DNA of 64,000 nt from Parus major (taxonomy: Eukaryota; Chordata; Aves; Passeriformes; Paridae), in contig NC_031774.1 in the NCBI RefSeq assembly GCF_001522545.3, forward strand, positions 47,051,507-47,115,506, written 5' to 3'. Below, piece by piece: positions 61,307 to 64,000 of the stretch. The position numbers and the translations under genes are program-made. The notes below the pieces were generated by a model that was not told the DNA's origin, did not search any database, and saw only the letters and a program-made list of their open reading frames with translations. Each line of letters opens with the position of its first letter. Position 1 is the stretch's first letter.

Positions 61307-64000
61307 CTAGGAAAAAAGAAGATAGAGTCACTCTGGGCAGTAACCAGCCCCTTGAGAAATGAATCAGAGTTGTTTTAAAGCAGTCCTGCTTTGAGGGATC
61401 CCCTGAGAAGTGAGTAGAGGCAGAAGAGCTGTATTGTAGCCTTGGCTGCTTAAATGAGGGTTAGGATGGAGCTATGGAAAACTCCTATAACAAATCCAAA
61501 ATATTGGATGAAGGATGGAGGCTCCACCTGTAATTGTTTGTCTGCACCTCCAAAACTGAGTCTCCAGGGTGAGAGGGACAGGTTGTGCTGTGCCTGGGAA
61601 CATTAGTGGTTTTCCTTGAGGAGGCAGGGGTTGTTGCTCCTCTCATGTTTCAGATAATGCAGAAAAAATCTTGGCCAGTACCAGTCTTGGAAAAAACAGA
61701 CATGCAGCAATCTAATCTGATCTCCAGTGTCACCAGGAACCAATCTCCTTTTGTAAGCTTTGCAGGCTGCAGGCAAGCTAGGAAGCTGGGACATACCTGA
61801 TGTTTCTGGATGCTACCACTGGTGGATTTTCCTGTAAGTTTGTGAAAGAAAGGAAAGGGACAAGAGACACAGACTTACTTTGGAAACCTTCAGCTCTGGA
61901 GTGCCAGTGATGCCAGAGAGATCTGCCTTGTTGGTGAACACATCCACAATCCCCATCTTGCTAAGGGTGTTAGTTATTTCATAGTTCCCAGAAATAGAAA
62001 ATCTGGGAAAGTAGAGGTTCATAAACCTGTTAGGGAGAAGAGAAACACAGGGAATGGTGTGAAGGATTTTTTCACCAATAGAAATGATGGTGAGAAGTTT
62101 AATTCTCATGAGTGTCAAATCCCAGAGGTTTGGATCCTGAATGTACAATGAGCACTAATTTGATTGCTGATGCTTCTCATGGTGATACAAGAACTATCAT
62201 TCTTAATCATAATAATAGCAGTCATAATGGTATTTATCTGGTGTTTTGTTTCAGGAAATCTGAGAGCACTCTGCTAAGTAGAACAGTAACAAGACCCCCT
62301 ATTTACAGGCAGAGATGAGGGATAACCCATGTTGCTCAGGAAAGTGGAGAGCTGAAGAGAAGTCCTGACAAAGTCTGCTTGGGGAGAATTGTGGTAAATC
62401 CCATCATTTCAAATCAAATAAGTATCTTTGGCATAACTGGGGCATTTGATATGGCCCCGGGAGAGGTCTGTTCCCTGCTGCCTGCACATTTGGATTCCAT
62501 GTCTTCTAATTATCTTCCTCCTGTGGGCTGGCCATGACTTTGACTGTGAGCAGTCTGTAGGCAGCTCCTGCTTGGTGTGCTTTCTGTTGGATTTCTTTTC
62601 CTGCCCCATCCAGGGATCCTCAGGGAGTCCAAGTCACCCACAGCAGTGATAACCCTTCAGGTAGCTCAGGTCTTTTGCTGCCTGCCCAGAGACAGCTTGG
62701 GTTGAATATTGAATAGCAAAACAGATGGGACCCAAACTGTGGTGCTGTAGCCCTCATGTGATACTGCCCAGTCACTAGAAGAGGATGGGACCAAGTGTAT
62801 CAGCACTGGCAACAGCAAAGCAGTAGAACAGAAATTGCCATTTGGTTCTCACAGTTTCTTCCATGAAGAACTTATTTCTATATTGATCCTCAGTGACTTT
62901 GCACCACAAATTCATTTAGATAATGGTTTTCCTGATATTGCAGCTGAGAATGATACATTTTTATTTTGGTATTTGAGGTATCACATTATTAGCTCATATT
63001 CAGTTTGCTACCCATTATGTTTTTACTAACCGTTCTGGTATTTCTGTGATGATGCACTGAGATATATGGGTGTGAACTGCACAGCCTTATTAGTTGTGAA
63101 TTAGGGCAGAGCTTGGTAAATTAAGCATGTATTAACTTGATATTACTCATCTACTGTTGCTAAGATCTCTTCTCTCCCAGACAAACAAGGTTGTAAAATG
63201 CATTAGCTGATGTTGGTGTCAATGGTTGAAGCTAACAGAAACTCATTAGATATTTATAGTTTCAAAACAAAATGCCAGAAAATCAGGACATCCACAATTA
63301 ATCACTTGCCTGTTCTAACAACAACCGAATGCTGCAAGAAAATTGTGTAGGACATACCATGTCTGTAAGCACCACTACAAACTGTGTAAGTTATGCTTTA
63401 TTTAAGATTCCAACTTATGCCTGAGTCACAGTGCATCACTGACTTAAAAGGAAAAACACACTAGCTGAAATCTCAGTATAGAAGATTTGGCTTAAAATTG
63501 AAACCATTCCTCTCAGTCCATGGAGTATTTTAGAAACAGCAGTCTAGGCTTGCTGTTCCTCAGAGAGGAGTAGGAATGTCTCTGCTCTGGTCGGGAGAGC
63601 ACCAAGTCACTCAGCCATCAACAAAAGAATAGTTAAATACCAACCAGCTGCATGATTTTTACAACTAGGGCACACAAGCCAAAAATAACCCACTCAGTTC
63701 CCAGAATCACCATGTTCATAGTGTATGCATTCTCTGAAATGAAAAAAATACTATAAATGATGTGCTGTTGCAGCTGACTGACACAAGATTACCTCTGGAA
63801 GAGATGGTCTGACCATTTCTGGATGGTTTCCTTGTCCAGAGTTTGCTCTAACTGCTTCATTTTCCCTTTTGCTGGCAGAACCAGAAATGCAGTAGCACTC
63901 CCATTATAGTGCAGCCGTACCACAGTGCATGACAGCTCCTCATCAAAATAGAAGTCAAAGCTGCCCATCTGGTGCATCATAGGGACTTTCACAGTCGTTT
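61112..64000 (-). CDS. SERPINA1: Alpha-1-antitrypsin-like clade A serpin (last three coding exons; 5' part outside window)
   Basis: Secreted serine protease inhibitor; the antitrypsin type inhibits neutrophil elastase. Exons in transcript order: 64000-63793 (partial), 62026-61879, 61306-61112; phases join without a stop. Visible segments are [34 protein letters not shown] with ADLSGITG, and the hinge GTEAAAATA leading to the reactive loop [14 protein letters not shown]. The Met-Ser bond and following Pro-Pro match human alpha-1-antitrypsin (IPM-SIPP), so elastase-type specificity is expected. It ends [11 protein letters not shown] and TGA at 61114-61112. Same strand and same intron positions as SERPINA10, consistent with tandem duplication. 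Birds can have several antitrypsin-like paralogues, so the exact orthologue is uncertain; clade A membership is not. Confidence 0.85.
61879..62026 (-). CDS. SERPINA1: SERPINA1-like penultimate coding exon
   Basis: Acceptor cttctccctaacag, donor gtaagt. 148 nt, the same length as the matching SERPINA10 exon; encodes [20 protein letters not shown] and [20 protein letters not shown]. Confidence 0.92.
63793..64000 (-). CDS. SERPINA1: SERPINA1-like exon, truncated by window end
   Basis: Reads [20 protein letters not shown] through [17 protein letters not shown] to HLFQ plus two bases (AG); donor gtaatc. Equivalent to the second coding exon of SERPINA10. Its 5' boundary lies beyond 64000. Confidence 0.9.

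Noticed and set aside
61104..61310. + strand ORF opposite the SERPINA1-like last exon
   Set aside because: Antisense shadow of a serpin coding exon.

Overview
The window is vertebrate nuclear DNA, almost certainly from a bird. It is AT-rich, its genes are broken into short exons with GT-AG introns, it carries three CR1 LINE fragments in the form typical of avian genomes, and the gene order PPP4R4 - SERPINA10 - further clade A serpins is the arrangement known from human 14q32. The species cannot be named from the sequence alone.

Positions 1-34,350 hold the last 22 coding exons of PPP4R4 on the + strand (2005-33227), a regulatory subunit of protein phosphatase 4. The joined reading frame is open for 771 codons with every intron phase matching, so the gene looks intact; the start codon and roughly the first hundred codons lie upstream of the window. 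The introns are AT-rich and mostly featureless apart from two CR1 copies (471-940 and 21455-22225) and a long imperfect hairpin in the last intron (32166-32261).

Positions 34,350-36,650 are an apparently gene-free gap between two convergent genes. SERPINA10 (protein Z-dependent protease inhibitor, ZPI) follows on the - strand, with four coding exons at 42934-42214, 41261-40988, 39845-39698 and 36927-36736. These give a complete 444-residue precursor, the length I recall for human ZPI, but with Phe-Thr in place of Tyr-Ser at the reactive-site bond. One intron contains a solo LTR with recognisable TATA and polyadenylation signals.

Positions 43,000-61,050 contain no convincing gene. They hold scattered short ORFs, a pentanucleotide microsatellite flanked by short direct repeats, an A22 tract, a 45-base assembly gap next to a G-run, and a small group of - strand ORFs (50875-52884) that might be the remains of an unidentified secreted-protein gene. 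From 61,112 to the window end lie the last three coding exons of another clade A serpin on the - strand. Its reactive loop has the Met-Ser bond of alpha-1-antitrypsin; its first exons are beyond position 64,000.

Functionally, the right half is the start of the SERPINA cluster of secreted plasma protease inhibitors (coagulation control by ZPI, elastase-type control by the antitrypsin-like protein). The left half is an unrelated cytosolic phosphatase subunit that happens to border the cluster.
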